A DNA stretch of 64,000 bases from Stomoxys calcitrans. Lineage: Eukaryota > Arthropoda > Insecta > Diptera > Muscidae. The number at the start of each line of letters is the position of its first letter. The stretch's first letter is position 1. The stretch is taken from positions 6,014,648 through 6,078,647 of the forward strand of contig NC_081552.1 of NCBI RefSeq assembly GCF_963082655.1. The letters are read 5' to 3'. Made by a program: the position numbers and the translations under genes. Below the pieces are notes generated by a model. It was not told the origin of the DNA, searched no databases, and saw only the letters and a program-made list of their open reading frames with translations. Shown in pieces: positions 46,021 through 58,190 of this stretch.

Positions 46021-46280
46021 CAAAATTGTATACCAAATTTTTGTTTTTAGGTTGACCTATAAGAGGGCAAATAAATTTTTAGGTTTGCCTATAAGAGGGC
46101 AAACAAATTTTCGCTTGAATCGCCTAACCTCTCTCTGAGTTCAAACGTTTTTGAAAATTAGGCTTCATCATCTGTGAAAATTTCAAGAAAATCGGTTGGG
46201 TCGTTTTGAGTTTATACGGAACAAACAACCATAGAAACAATCAAATCAACAAACACAAGTTGAATTTTATATATAAGATT
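46021..46280 (+). repeat. Tail of the second tandem-unit family
   Basis: 'ctataagagggcaaacaaat', 'gtgaaaatttcaagaaaatc' and 'gaattttatatataagatta' match the tail at 34410-34660. The 'ttaggtttgcctataagagg' phrase is duplicated. Confidence 0.65.
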
Positions 46281-46545
46281 AGCTGAACCCGGCCCGCATC
46301 GCTCCGCCTTCGTCTACACAACGCGAGAAATATATTTTACTTATTACCATATATGATTTCCCTCAACTTTTTGTGTATATTGCTCTTGTAAGAATTTTGA
46401 TCTGGTTTTATCAATATTTGTATTCTATAACTTTCTCGCTTTCTCTTTATCTGCTCGGATGTACAGTTTTTTGCGGGAGTTGGCAAACGCACTTGCACTT
46501 ACTCTCTTTCGTTATTTTCAATGACTGGAGTTACTACTTCCGGTG
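46281..46545 (+). repeat. Head of another copy, directly after the previous tail
   Basis: 'agctgaacccggcccgcatcgctccgcc' (46283-46310, partly quoted) is the family's left end and follows the tail without a gap, the same junction as at 34666. Confidence 0.55.
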
Positions 46546-46655
46546 ACCGGTCAAATGCTTTTTAGTAACATCACACAGCTACTTTTATGAATTATTTGCT
46601 GTGCTATTCTTTGAATAGAATGCATTGAGCAAAATGGTATATAGCCGGGCAATAT
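46546..46655. repeat. Dispersed repeat, copy 1
   Basis: 'ccggtcaaatgctttttagt', 'acatcacacag' and 'tgctgtgctattctttgaat' recur at 49391-49500 in the same orientation. Confidence 0.65.
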
Positions 46656-46684
46656 CCTGCAATGAAATATCAATAAGATTTTAA

Positions 46685-47521
46685 ACTTTGGGAAACGTTG
46701 GATACCCACCAGGGTATCTTCGGGTATATATGTAAGCCACCATTCGTCATAATATGGTGAAAAATGCATATATTTTGCACCCATAGAAGTTATATCGAAA
46801 TATTGTCCGATTTGGGCCAAATTTGGCACGGACATTGAATTTGTAGAACAAAATGCTGGTCTTTTTGGCAACTATATTCAAATATAGACCGATCTGAACC
46901 ATATAGGACACGTATGTTGAAAAGCCAACATAAGTCACTGTGTTAAATTTAAGCGATGCCAAGACTTTACATCTAGAGATCGCTATATTACAGCATTTCC
47001 AAATCTGGACCGATCTGGGCCAAATTAAAAAAGGAAGTCGAAGAGCCTAACAAAACTCACTGTCCCAAATTTTGGTGAAATCAGACGATAAATGCGCCTT
47101 TAATGGGTTCAAAACCTTAAATGGAGAAATTGGTCTATATGGCAGCTATATCCAAATAACACAACTCACTGTCTCAAATCAGATAATAAATGTGGCTTTT
47201 ATGGCCCTAATACCGGCAAAGTCGGCAGATCGGACTATGTGTGCGCTATATCATGATATAGTCCATCTTCGAAATTAACCTGACTATAGACAAGAAAAAA
47301 AAAAGAATCTGTGCAAAGTCTCAGCTCAATGTATTTCTAAATATTATAGCGTCATTTTAACATACAGACGGTTAGACGGGCGGACATGGCTAGATTGTCT
47401 TAGATTTTTACAACGATCAAGAATATATATACTTTAATGGGTCGGAAATCGATATTTTGATGTGTTCCAAACGGAATGACAAAATGAATATACCCCCATC
47501 CTTCGGTGGTGGGTATAAAAA
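46685..47521 (-). mobile_element. Second-subfamily DINE-like element, reversed
   Basis: It runs from 'ttggatacccaccagggtat' to 'ccttcggtggtgggtataaa'. The reversed GTCC run is short (47366-47386). It abuts the next element head to tail. Confidence 0.7.
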
Positions 47522-47526
47522 AATAA

Positions 47527-48228
47527 CTGCGTGCTAAGTTCGGCCTGGCCGAATCTTGGGAACCCACCACCATGGATTCTTTTTAAAATTTATACAAAAT
47601 AAATTTTGTCTAAGGGCATAATTTTATTCTACATACCAAACTTCTGTCAAACCAGCTAATATTAAAGCTTCAAGAAATCGAACAAGGATGATCGAGGGAC
47701 CGATTTATATGGGAGCTGTATGAGGACCGATTTGGACCGTACTTGGCACAATTGTCGGAAGTCATAACAAAACACACAATTTCAACTGAGGCTTTCGGGG
47801 GCTCAGAAGTCAAATCGGGAGACCGGTTTATATGGGAGCTATATCAGGTTATTGAGCGATTTGGACCGCACTTGGCACAGGAAGTCATAGCAGAACACCA
47901 TGTGCAAAATTTCAGCCAAATCGGACAATTATTGTGGCTTCCAGAGGCTTAAGAAGTCAAATCGGGCGATCGGTTTATATGGAACTATATCCCTATATAT
48001 CTACACCAATATAAAGTATTTGTGCAAAATTTCAAGCGGCTAGCTCTACGCGTTCGGCCGCTATGGTGATTTCGACAGACGGACGAACGGACGTGGCTAG
48101 TTCGAATCTGAATTTCGAGACAATCAAGTATATATATACTTTAAGGGGTCCTAGGTCAATATTTCGAGGTTATACAAATGGAATGACTAGATTAGTATAC
48201 TCCCATCATATGGTGGTGGGTATAAAAA
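47527..48228 (-). mobile_element. 'cccaccacc' subfamily DINE-like element, reversed, abutting the previous one
   Basis: It begins 'gcgtgctaagttcggcctgg' and ends 'catatggtggtgggtataaa'. Only about five bases separate it from the end of the element before. Confidence 0.75.
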
Positions 48229-49389
48229 CAGTAAAAAATAGGCCGTGTGAGATCGGATAGAGTTGAAATGTGGAATGGTTAGATCTGAGGTGTTAGCGAT
48301 CGTGTGCAAAATTTCAAGGCCCTTGCGGGCGCCTTTTGGCAGGCCTTCAAATTTGGTCACCGCGGTATTTCGAAAAATTGTTGGAGTTGCCAAATCTTCA
48401 TTTATGGTCCGATTTTCAAAAAAACTCCCTACAAAAGTCTGCATAATATCTTTACAAGTTTTGGGGTTATACGAGTTATAATTTTTATTTGTTGAAATTT
48501 TGGCCGAGACTGGCTTCGTATTTTGCAATGTACGAATGCATTTGTGGTTCGATTTTCACTATTATGCATGATTTGGATTATTAACAACGACTTTGATACA
48601 AAAAGTGTCCATATCTGATAATTCAGGTGAAAGTTATACAGTTTAGAAATAAAAAATGCAGAAAAGTGTATTTTTTTGATTTTTTTTGTTCAAATCAAAT
48701 ATTTTCATTGATTAGTCTCAATTTTTGTTTTTTTTTTTTTTTGTTTGTAAAGAAAGCATATTTTAGATTCGTTTTAAGTGAGACTTAAATAAGATGTGTC
48801 AATTTAACGGGTGCTACATGTACTTCAAAATAGGCCCCTCGATTTCAAAAATTCCAAAACCAGGTCCCTTAATTGGGACATGTTTTTTACTCCATATGCC
48901 CCCAAAACGCATGCAAACATTTTTTTTCACCTAACAATATTTGTAGCCTCCACAGCAAATTGATTAAATAATGCCGATTTGCCGAATAATGCAATATATC
49001 CATTTCTTTTTTTCTCAGATTTTTTTCAATTTGAATTTTCGTTTTCAGAAAAATGCAATTTTGTCACGAATGTGGAAAATGTATTTTGTGTAAAACAACA
49101 AATACAGGAAAAAATGCAATTTTCTGATACGGATTAAAAAAATTCTAAGAACAAAAGGGATAAAGATATCTTTGTTGCCATTAGCATTGTTGGATAAGTT
49201 GGATTTGAATAAGGGAAATAAAATTTTACTTCTCTTCTATTGCACTTGTGGAGCAAGTCGTGTTTAAGAAAATTCAGATGTGTGCTTTATAGCCGACTCT
49301 AATTGGGTTGGTATGTAAAGCACCTTAATCCATTTGACGAATCCCGCTGATGAAGATTCATGACGAATCAGAAATCTCAATAAGGGTAG
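48229..49389. other. No gene recognised; possible repeat at 48240-48530
   Basis: The 48250-48510 part has wording like 'gtgtgcaaaatttcaaggcc' that suggests a dispersed repeat, but I see no second copy in the window. The rest is T-rich. Confidence 0.35.
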
Positions 49390-49505
49390 CCGGTCAAATG
49401 CTTTTTTTGCAACATCACACAGTTTGCCGTACCTTTAAGAGTTCTTTGCTGTGCTAGTCTTTGAATAGAAGCCTTGATCAAAATGGTTTATATACGCAAA
49501 CAAAA
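49390..49505. repeat. Dispersed repeat, copy 2
   Basis: Matches 46546-46655, as described there, and ends in an A run at 49502-49516. Confidence 0.65.
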
Positions 49506-49516
49506 AAAAAAAAACA

Positions 49517-50416
49517 ATTAGTTTCACAATTTTCGCCAAGTCAACTTCGTCTCGAAAAAACGTTGGACTTTGTTTACTATAAAAGTACATGTTTTTGCTA
49601 AGTATTCTTGGAAGAATTTGTGACATATATAAAGTTTTTTTTTACCCTGGCAATACCTTTCATTCTTGATATATAGAACATGTTATTCAGGATTTCAAAT
49701 AAGTTTTTTTTTATTGATGAACTAATTTAAGGTCATTCTTATGTATATACATATATAGTTCAATTAAGTGTTGAAACATAATTCAAACTTAAGTTTTTAC
49801 CAATTACATGCAAATCTAGGATGACTATTTCACAACACAATTTGATACACAATTATATTAAAGGACTTCTAATTTTACACAACTCCATTATGATTTTGTA
49901 TTAAGAACTGCTGTATTCGTTATGCTATAAATAAGACAAAAATTGCTTTTGTGAGTTGTTGTTTTCGCCCATTTAAATACCTACTTTGGGATGGATATTT
50001 CTTTATCGCGTTAATATACCCAAACAATGTACATATGTGCCTTAGAAATTATTTTCGTGTTTTCTTGTACCTAGCAGTCATGTGTCTGTTGCTCTAATTA
50101 TTTTAGGCATTAGGTATACCAGCATTTTTGTTCCTAATGCGAAACTTTACAAATTTTTGCTTTCCGAGTTTACCACCCACACTCAACCGAGCTGCCCAAT
50201 ATACTTACGCTTTGCTCAGTCAAAACAAAAAAGGGGAAAAAATTGTTTGTGATAAAATGTGTGTAAAGTGACGCGCACACAATTACAATTATGTACAAGC
50301 TCAAGGCCTTGCTTGGGATTATTTTCTTGTATACGTACAAAGTAATGAGCAAATTTGTGAATATTTCTGCCCATCACGGGTCCATAAGCTCAAAAACTTA
50401 CTTATTCTCTCTAATA
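49517..50416. other. No gene recognised
   Basis: AT-rich. I see no open frame, RNA gene or repeat end that I can support. Confidence 0.35.
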
Positions 50417-50653
50417 TTGGGTTGCCCAACAAGTAATTGCGGATTTTTCATATAGTCGGCGTTGACAAAGTTTTTCACAGCTTGTGACTCTGTAATTGCA
50501 TTCTTTCTTCTGTCAGTTATCAGCTGTTACTTTTAGCTTGCTTTAGAAAAAAAGTGTAAAAAAAGTATATTTGATTAAATTTCATTCTAAGTTTTATTAA
50601 AAATGCATTTAATTTCTTTTAAAAAATCCGCAATTACTTTTTGGGCAACCCAA
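50417..50653. mobile_element. 237-bp mariner-type MITE with intact ends and TA duplication
   Basis: The ends TTGGGTTGCCCAACAAGTAA and, reversed, TTGGGTTGCCCAAAAAGTAA continue with 'TTGCGGATTTTT' on both sides. TA is present at 50415-50416 and 50654-50655. The interior cannot code for a transposase. Termini of this kind belong to mariner relatives widespread in insects. Confidence 0.9.
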
Positions 50654-50994
50654 TAGAATAGATACAAAAGAATAAATTTTGGTCCAGCAAACGAATAATC
50701 ATTTATGGCTATCATTTGGTAAGTTGAAGAGAAATGTTACACGATTACAATAAAAGAAAAACTTCGCGATAAAATAATTTTACTTGTCCTAAAAACATCC
50801 CAAACGTTTTAGCGTGCAGATAGACAATATCCTAAAATGGAATGTCAATAAAATTTTATTTCTATGGAAAATTTTCCTAAAATTGTATTTCTACAAAAAC
50901 ATTTCCTCACCTCACTATTTTATATCTATAGAAAATTTTTTAATTTTTTTTGAAGATTGTGATCTTAAGTAATTTCGTAGGTCAATTGATGCAT

Positions 50995-51994
50995 TTTTAT
51001 ACCCTCCACCATAGGATCATTCTGTTTGTAACTACTCGAAATAATCGTCTGAGACCCCATAAAGTATATATATTCTTGATCGTCGCGACATTTTATGTCG
51101 ATCTAGCCATGCCCGTACGTCTGTCCGTCCGCCCGTCTGTCTGTCGAAAGCACGCTAACTTCCGAAGGAGTAAAGCTAGCCGCTTGAAATTTTTTCACAA
51201 ATACTTGTTATTAGTGTAGGTCGGTTGGTATTGTAAATGGGCCATAACGGTTCATGTTTTGATATAGCTGCCACTAGCTGACTTCTTGAGCCTCTAGAGG
51301 GCGCAATTCTTATCCGATTGGAATGAAATTTTGCACATAGTATTTTTTTAGTTATGATATCCAAGAACTGTGCCAAGTATGGTTCAAATCGGTTCATAAC
51401 CTGATATAGCTGTCATATAGAAAGATCTGGGAACTTGACTTCTTGAGCTTCTAGAGGGCGCAATTCCTATCCGATTTGGCTGAAATTTTGCAAGACTTAT
51501 TTTATTCTTACTTTCAATAATTGTATCAAATAAGGTTCAAATCGGTTCATAACCTGATATAGCTGCCATATAAACTGATCTGGGATCTTGACTTCTTGAG
51601 CCTCTAGAGGTCGCAATTAATATCCGATTTGCCTGAAATTTTTTACGACGGATTCTCTCATGACCATCAACATACCTGTTTATTATTGTCTGAATCGGTT
51701 TATAGCCCGATATAGCTCCCATATAAATCGATCTCTCTATTTTACTTCTTGAGCCCCCAAAGGGTGTAATTCTTATTCGAATTGGCTGAAATTTTACACA
51801 GATCTCCAACATATAATTTAATTGTGGTCCAAACCGGACCATATCTTGATATCGCCCTAAAAACATAGCAAATCTTTTCTTATATCCTTTATTTGCCTAA
51901 GAAGAGATGCCGGGAAAAGAACTCGACAAATGCGATCCATGGTGGAGGGTATATAAGATTCGGCCCTGCCGAACTTAGCACGCTTTTACTTATT
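50995..51994 (+). mobile_element. DINE-like element
   Basis: Left end 'ttataccctccaccatagga', a short GTCC/GTCT run at about 51118-51145, about four units, and right end 'cggccctgccgaacttagca'. A deletion removed part of the left end (no 'gggggtatactaatttcg'). Confidence 0.75.
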
Positions 51995-53658
51995 TTTTTT
52001 TTAAAGCTTTATTCCAATTTTTTATAGATTTTATTTTTATAGAAATTTCGTCTAGATTTTATTTTCATGGAACATTTTTTTTTTTTAAATTACGTTTTTT
52101 AGTAATTTTTTATAGAAAAATTTGTCAGTTTATTAATTAAAAAAATGTTTTTTTTTTATATTTGGAAAAAAATTATTTCAAAATAAAATATTGTCAAAAT
52201 TAAATTTAAAATGTTGCCTAAGTTTGATTTTATTTCAAATTAGAAAAGAAAATGTACTTCTTTAGAAAATTCTCTCAAAAAGTTATTTCTATAGAAAATA
52301 ATTTCTATAGAAATTAGAAATTTTTGTGAAAATTTTGCCAAGTTTAATTTATAAACATTTTGTCAAATTTCTTTTCCATAAAAAATTGTGACAAATTTGT
52401 TTCCGACAATTTTTTAATGAAAACATTTATCGTTTATGTTATGTTTGCTGCAACTATTTTGTACACAATTTGGATTTTTAATCGTTCCACTGAATTCGTA
52501 TATTTGCGCGCAATTTTTGTGAAAACCACTAATAAACTTCCAAATATTAACAAACTCTTCCAACTAATTTATGGCTTTCTAATGTCCAATTTGTATACAA
52601 GAATGTTTAAGCCAAACGAAAACATTATTAAAATTCAAAACATGTAGGGGTAAACAAAAATCAAGTGCAAATATTTGTATGAGAAATAAAATATATCCTA
52701 TTCCAATAATTTGTTAAACCAGATTAAATTAAAATTTGTATTCGATAATAATAATTAAAGTTATTTGTTTTTATAAAGCTGTTTCAAGAACTATAACGTG
52801 AGAATGATGCCATAAAGAGACGAACCTTTTTTCCAGTTAAATGTTAATAAACAACTTGCAGGGAAATGAATATATGAATAAGTAAATTCTATTTCCTTAA
52901 CTTCCCGGAAAAATATTCAAAAAACAGAACATTTCTAAATGTTCAGCCAGACGAGCTATCATGAAGCCTATCATGAAGCCTATCATGAAGCCATCGTTAA
53001 GCTATTAACCACCGTAGAAATTACGCAATATACATACTATCGTACTACAAGCGGGGAAAGAACCAAACTTTAATGCCATTAGCTAAAAAAAAACAAAATC
53101 ACAGACATCATCATATCCAGTTTACATATTCCATAAAACCAAACACCAATGAAAGGAAAAAGTTAGAACAATAATAAAAATAGAAATAAGCAAATGTAGA
53201 AATAATAAAAAAAATAACTCGACAAGTTGTGCCATAGATAGCAATTAATGATGAAATATGTCTGAATTCTGGGTAAACTCAGGAAGCCTTTGTTTTAGCA
53301 AATTATGGAAATTAATGGATTCCGTAGTTATCCACGAAAATAAAGAAGAGTAAACCTGAAAAAAGTTTTTTGTGTTTTTTTTAACGCTGCTCAGCTTAAC
53401 CCGTTTTGGGATACGTATTGAGCTAGTGATGTCACTAATGATTTTGCCAAAATGCCAAACATAAGCTTTTGTTGTGAGTTCGATACTCTCGATGGATATC
53501 GCGACCGCTTAACAGTTGGCTAAGATTTTTTTAATTGTTTGTAGTGAAAGGTAAAGTGAGCGATGACGACGAATCTTCCATCCAGTCATCTCAACAGAAA
53601 ACCAAGCATGTGTTTTAGCTGCCATTCAACCATTGCATCAAAAAACAAAAAAAAAAAA
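51995..53658. other. AT-rich, no gene recognised
   Basis: Degenerate AAATTTT/TATAGAAA repetition lies at 52010-52340, and a perfect short tandem of 'tatcatgaagcc' (three copies) at 52958-52993. The 95-codon frame at 52360-52647 has a hydrophobic N-terminal segment but no recognisable family, and I do not call it. Confidence 0.4.
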
Positions 53659-54345
53659 ACAAGTAAAAGCGTGCTAAGTTCGGCCGGGCCGAATCTTATA
53701 TACCCTCCACCATGGATCGCATTTGTCGAGTTCTTTTCCCGGCATCTCTTCTTAGGCAAAAAAAGGATATAAGAAAAGAATTTCTATGTTATTGGAACAA
53801 TATCAAGTAATAATTGATTTCGGACCATAATTGAACTGAATATTGGAGACCATAGTAGAAGTCATTGTGTAAAATTTCAGCCAAATCTAGTAAGAATTGC
53901 GCACCTTCGAGGCTGAAGAAGTAAAATAGGGAGATCGGTTTATAGGGAAGCTGTACTAGGCTATAAACCGATTCATGCCATATTCGACACGTATGTTAAA
54001 GATCATGAGAGAAGCCGTTGTACACAATTTCCGCCAAATCGGGTAATTCTTGCGCCCTTTTGAGCCTCAAGAAGTCAAGACCCCAGATCGGTTTATATGG
54101 CCGCTATATCAGGTTATGGCCCGATATGAACTATTATTAGTACAGTTGTTGAAAGTCATAACAAAACACCTCATACAAAATTTCACTCAAATTGAATAAT
54201 AATTGCGTTCTCTAGTGGCTCAAGAAGTCAAGACCCCAGATCGGTTTATATGACAGCTATATCAGGTTATAGACCGATTTGAACTATTCTTAACAAAGTT
54301 GTTGGAAGTCATAACAAAACACGCCGTGCAATATTTCAGCCTAGA
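53659..54345 (-). mobile_element. DINE-like element, reversed, left end missing
   Basis: It begins with 'aacaagtaaaagcgtgctaa' and the family right end, runs through about four units, and stops at about 54345 without microsatellite or left end. Confidence 0.7.
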
Positions 54346-55060
54346 AGACAAACCTTTTTGACAGATCTTACCGAGGAGTTTGGTGTGGTTGGTGCCACAC
54401 GTAATAGCGATCTAGGAAACTATTCAAATGCCGATAAAAATGCAAAAAAATGATTGTTTGTTCTTCTATTTTCTTCTTCTATTGGTATGTCTCGCCATAT
54501 TCTAGTCATAAATGAGGTCGTGGCAGCCAAAGTGAATTTTTACGTTGTGCTATTTTTGTAATTTTTTTCTTATATTGGAGCTTCATCAAAATATTGGCCG
54601 ATTCGTTCATGGGTTGGAATATAATTTTGCCATGCCCAGAAAGTGTCGCCAAACTTTAGAGAAATCGGAGTAAAAATGTGTGTTCTACAGCTAAAATCCC
54701 AAAAATCAGTGGTACGTTTGTATGGGACCTACACATAAATTTTGACCGATCTGGATCATATTCAACACAGTTGTAGATAGGTCTAATAAAACTCTTCATT
54801 CCAAATTTAAGCCATATTGGAGAAAAATAAGCATTTTATTACAGAATATCAGCCAAATGATATTCTGTACCAAAGCAAGTAAAATGGTTCATATAAGGTT
54901 TGGCCAGGTCACCATTATGTATTTGTCAAACCTTCATTTAATGCTAAATGGGGGATTGGTTCATGTCATAAAAGTTCCAAAACGCATACAAGATTGCCAA
55001 TTTAGGTGGATTTTGTGGCATGGTAGTTCCCAGACAAAAAAATGCATATTTCAAATGCAA
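54346..55060. other. No gene recognised; possibly an old repeat
   Basis: 54570-54900 shows phrases such as 'agtgtcgccaaactttagag' and 'ttttgaccgatctggatcat', which echo the DINE-like units but are too diverged to assign. Confidence 0.35.
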
Positions 55061-55369
55061 ATTTTGCCCATTAACATTCCATTAAGGAACAGGGGCAAAC
55101 TTCTCACATATCAATGAGTGCAATCCGATTAAAGTTTTAAGCTCAATGATAAGGGGCCTCCTTTTTATAGCCGAGTCCGAACGGCGTGCCGCAGTGCGAC
55201 ACCTCTTTGGAGAGAAGTTTTACATGGCATTGTACCTCACAAATGTTGCCAGCATTAGGAAGGGAAAACCACAGCTGAAAATTTTTTTCTGATGGTCTCG
55301 CCAGGAAACGAACCCAGGCTTTCAGCGTCACAGGCGGACATACTAACCTCTGCGCTACGGTGGCCTCCC
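55061..55369 (-). mobile_element. tRNA-derived SINE, second long copy
   Basis: Aligns end to end with 9547-9854. The B box is damaged (gtttcgttcctgg in place of gttcgaatcctgg on the minus strand), so this copy is probably not transcribed. Confidence 0.75.
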
Positions 55370-55375
55370 AGACAG

Positions 55376-55960
55376 TTTTTCAAAATTTGGATATAATATT
55401 CGTACTCTACTTCCATAAAACCTTCATTTGAGTATCATGTTATCGCGGTCAAACTATGTGACCGATAGGTCGTTTTTTTAGCATGGAATGGGTCCCCTCG
55501 ATATTAACATCAGATTCGTAGTCTACACATAAAAATATTTTATATGAGTCCTTATTGTCCTAATTCGTTTACAAAATCGTTTGGATTTTTTTTTTCAGTA
55601 GTGTGGACCCAGATTCTGTAGCCAACATTTGATATCATATTCGTACTCTACACCCAAAATCCATTTCATTTAATATCCATAATGTCCCAATCGATCTGTT
55701 TGCCCGTTAGGGGTTTTTTTTCGGGGTGGGTTTCCTCCAGATACTTTGTTTACAATATTAATTTTTTTTGTTCTCTTTTTTTAGCATCCTTCCATTTGAT
55801 TTACATTTTGTTTCGATCGGCCTACAGTGCGAGAGTTTTTCAGACTCTTGTCAAATACCTTCAATATGATACCAATATTGTCCCAATCGGTAAATACATC
55901 CTTTTATGTGGGTTTTGGGGTTGAGCGTTCCCCCAGATTGACCCCCATTTCGCACAAATT
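55376..55960 (+). repeat. Second tandem-unit family, partial array
   Basis: Units with 'ttcgtactctac...aaaaccttcatttgag' and 'gaatgggtcccctcg' resemble the array at 22650-24050. It is more diverged. Confidence 0.55.
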
Positions 55961-56256
55961 CATGGTTTTTGAATAACATTAGATGGAAAATAAAATGTTG
56001 CTCAAATCGGCGAACTCTACATATCAGAGTTTTTAAATTTGAGACTAGTGGGAAAATCTGCCATCTATTTGAATATTCAAAAGTCTGGTTTGGGCAAATT
56101 TCTACATTATGTGAACATTTCAGGAATATCAGTTGGGTCTATACGGAATATAGAATAAGGCAAAAAACAATTATCCAATGTCTCATTATTTCGAAAATAC
56201 CGCCTTAGGTTAGGTTTATTCAGAGAACTTAAGTCCTTTGAGTCCGCCGTAGAAGA

Positions 56257-56425
56257 AAACAAGTAAAAGAGTACTAAGTACGACAGGGCCGAAACTAATA
56301 TAGCCTTTACCATGAATCGCATTTGTCAAGTTCTTTGCCCGATATCTCTATATAGGCGAACAAAGAATAATGGATAACAATTGCAACGGTATGAAACTAT
56401 GTCATGTTATGGACCAATTCACACC
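56257..56425 (-). repeat. DINE-like right-end fragment, reversed
   Basis: 'aacaagtaaaagagtactaa' and 'atgaatcgcatttgtcaagt' match the family right end with several substitutions. Confidence 0.6.
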
Positions 56426-56529
56426 TCGTCCGTTAAATACTCGACTATAGTGTCCTCCCCATACTGCAAGCCATAGCATTAGCCCACGTGGCTATTACTG
56501 AAACTAAATAAGAAGTGGTCAGTGTAGCT

Positions 56530-56700
56530 TTTGGTATCATAAGAAGAATAGGTACGGTAGGTAATATCACGTGTAGGGCATGCGGGGAAGATGATGAGAC
56601 ATTGGAGCTTCTCCTATGTGATCACCTGGCTCTCGCAGCTAACAGAAAACGGCAATTAGGTGGTGACACAATACCACAATGGTATTGAAAACAGTATTGA
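56530..56700 (+). pseudogene. LINE C-terminal fragment
   Basis: The plus strand reads 'TCRACGEDDETLELLLCDHL' and then 'ANRKRQLGGDTIPQ', the Cys/His-rich C-terminal end of LOA/I/jockey-type LINE Pol. It is a fragment only. Confidence 0.65.
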
Positions 56701-56749
56701 ATTTGGTTTGTGATGTTCATTCCCTTGGTCAAATTAGCTCGACTCTCTC

Positions 56750-58190
56750 CCCCTTTGAGAGAAAAAACAACGTTTTCGTCCATTGTGATACCACAGGAAC
56801 AGAAGAAGGAAGATGCCTTCTAGTTTGTACCGTTGAACCATCCAGATCGCTTTAAAAAGCCCAATTACATCCGCTAAATCAGACAGGTTCTCAAAGAAAT
56901 GAGACCCTAAGGTGGAACTCCTTCTAACTGCTAGTGCGGGACACACACACAGAAGGTGTTCTATAGTCTCTTCTTCCTCGATGTGCCTACAGCTTCTGCA
57001 AAAGTCGTTGCTGGCAACCTTCAGCCTGTCAGCATGTTTTCCGATTAGATAATGACCTGTCATGACGGACACAATATAGTAGACCTCTTCAAGTCTAGAT
57101 AAGGCCACATAGTGTTGGAATGCTCACAGTCACCTCTTTGTGACCATCTATCATTCGTAGCCCTTCGGACCTGGTCCTGAAAACTTTGCTTATATGTCGC
57201 TGGAGGCATACCCACAGATTCCAGTGTCCCTTGAGTGTGTTAGGTAGTTCCTAGTCTCGCAGGCTCGTCTGATTTAGAATTCCTTGGGATATCTCTGTGG
57301 CCAACACCCAGAACAGGTGAATTTTGCACTGTTCAGCCATTTCGTTGAGAGATCTGCGACAGTCGAGGGCGGTTTTTGTGTTCAGAAATACGTTCTCCAG
57401 GGATTTAATGGCTGTCTGAGAAGATATTTAGGCCAATCTTCCTTCCTTCCTTGCAAGGATCTCTGCTTGATACACACTGCAGTGGTCGGGTATCCTTTTC
57501 GATATGACCAGTTCTAGACCCCAAAGCCCACCTGGTCGTTTAGTCTGGAACCATGCATATAGAAGTCTATGTTATTTCTGTTTCCAGGGATATCGTAGTT
57601 CCAATCGGTTTTATCAGGAATAGTGGTACAGTAATATTTATCAAAAGCGGCTCTGGTAGGGTGTAATCCACACTGCCTGGAACATCGGATATTGTATCAA
57701 GGATAACACAGTGTCTGTAGCCGCCACATGATCAATGAGAAAGCTCCCTTAACCTCACGGCAGTGGTCGCTGCAATTTGGGTAGCCACAATGTCCAGAGG
57801 CATAAGATGTAGCATTGAATTCAGTGCATCAGATGGTGTCGTCCTCAGTGCGGCTGTGATGCACAAACAAGCCATCCTTTGGATCCGCTTAAGTATTGAG
57901 CAGTAGGTGGATTTTTAAAGCGCCGTCCACCAGATCACAACACCATATAGCATAATAGGTCTGACAACTACAGTATATACCCAATGCATGACACGCGGTC
58001 TAAACCCCGAACTTTTGTCAATGGCTCTCTTGCAGGTATATAGGGCAAGAGTGGCCTTTCTTGTCCTTTCCAAAATGTTGGATTTGAAGTTCAATTTTCT
58101 GTCCAACAAAACACCCAGGTATTTTGCGCTTTCTGTGAATGGAACATTCTCTTCACCCAGATGGGAGCTTAGAGAGCAACACTTCTGTAC
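56750..58190 (-). pseudogene. LINE remnant: RT end, RNase H and C-terminal domain
   Basis: On the minus strand, from right to left: 'ESAKYLGVLLDRKLNF' and 'CKRAIDKSSGFRPRVMHWVY' (end of the RT, about 57915-58180), then broken RNase H text with 'IKSLENVFLNTKTALDCRRS' (about 57310-57440), then 'CRSCRHIEEEETIEHLLCVC' (about 56930-57010). The order is as in RNase H-bearing LINEs. Frameshifts and stops separate the parts. Its 3' end matches 1735-1815. Confidence 0.75.
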
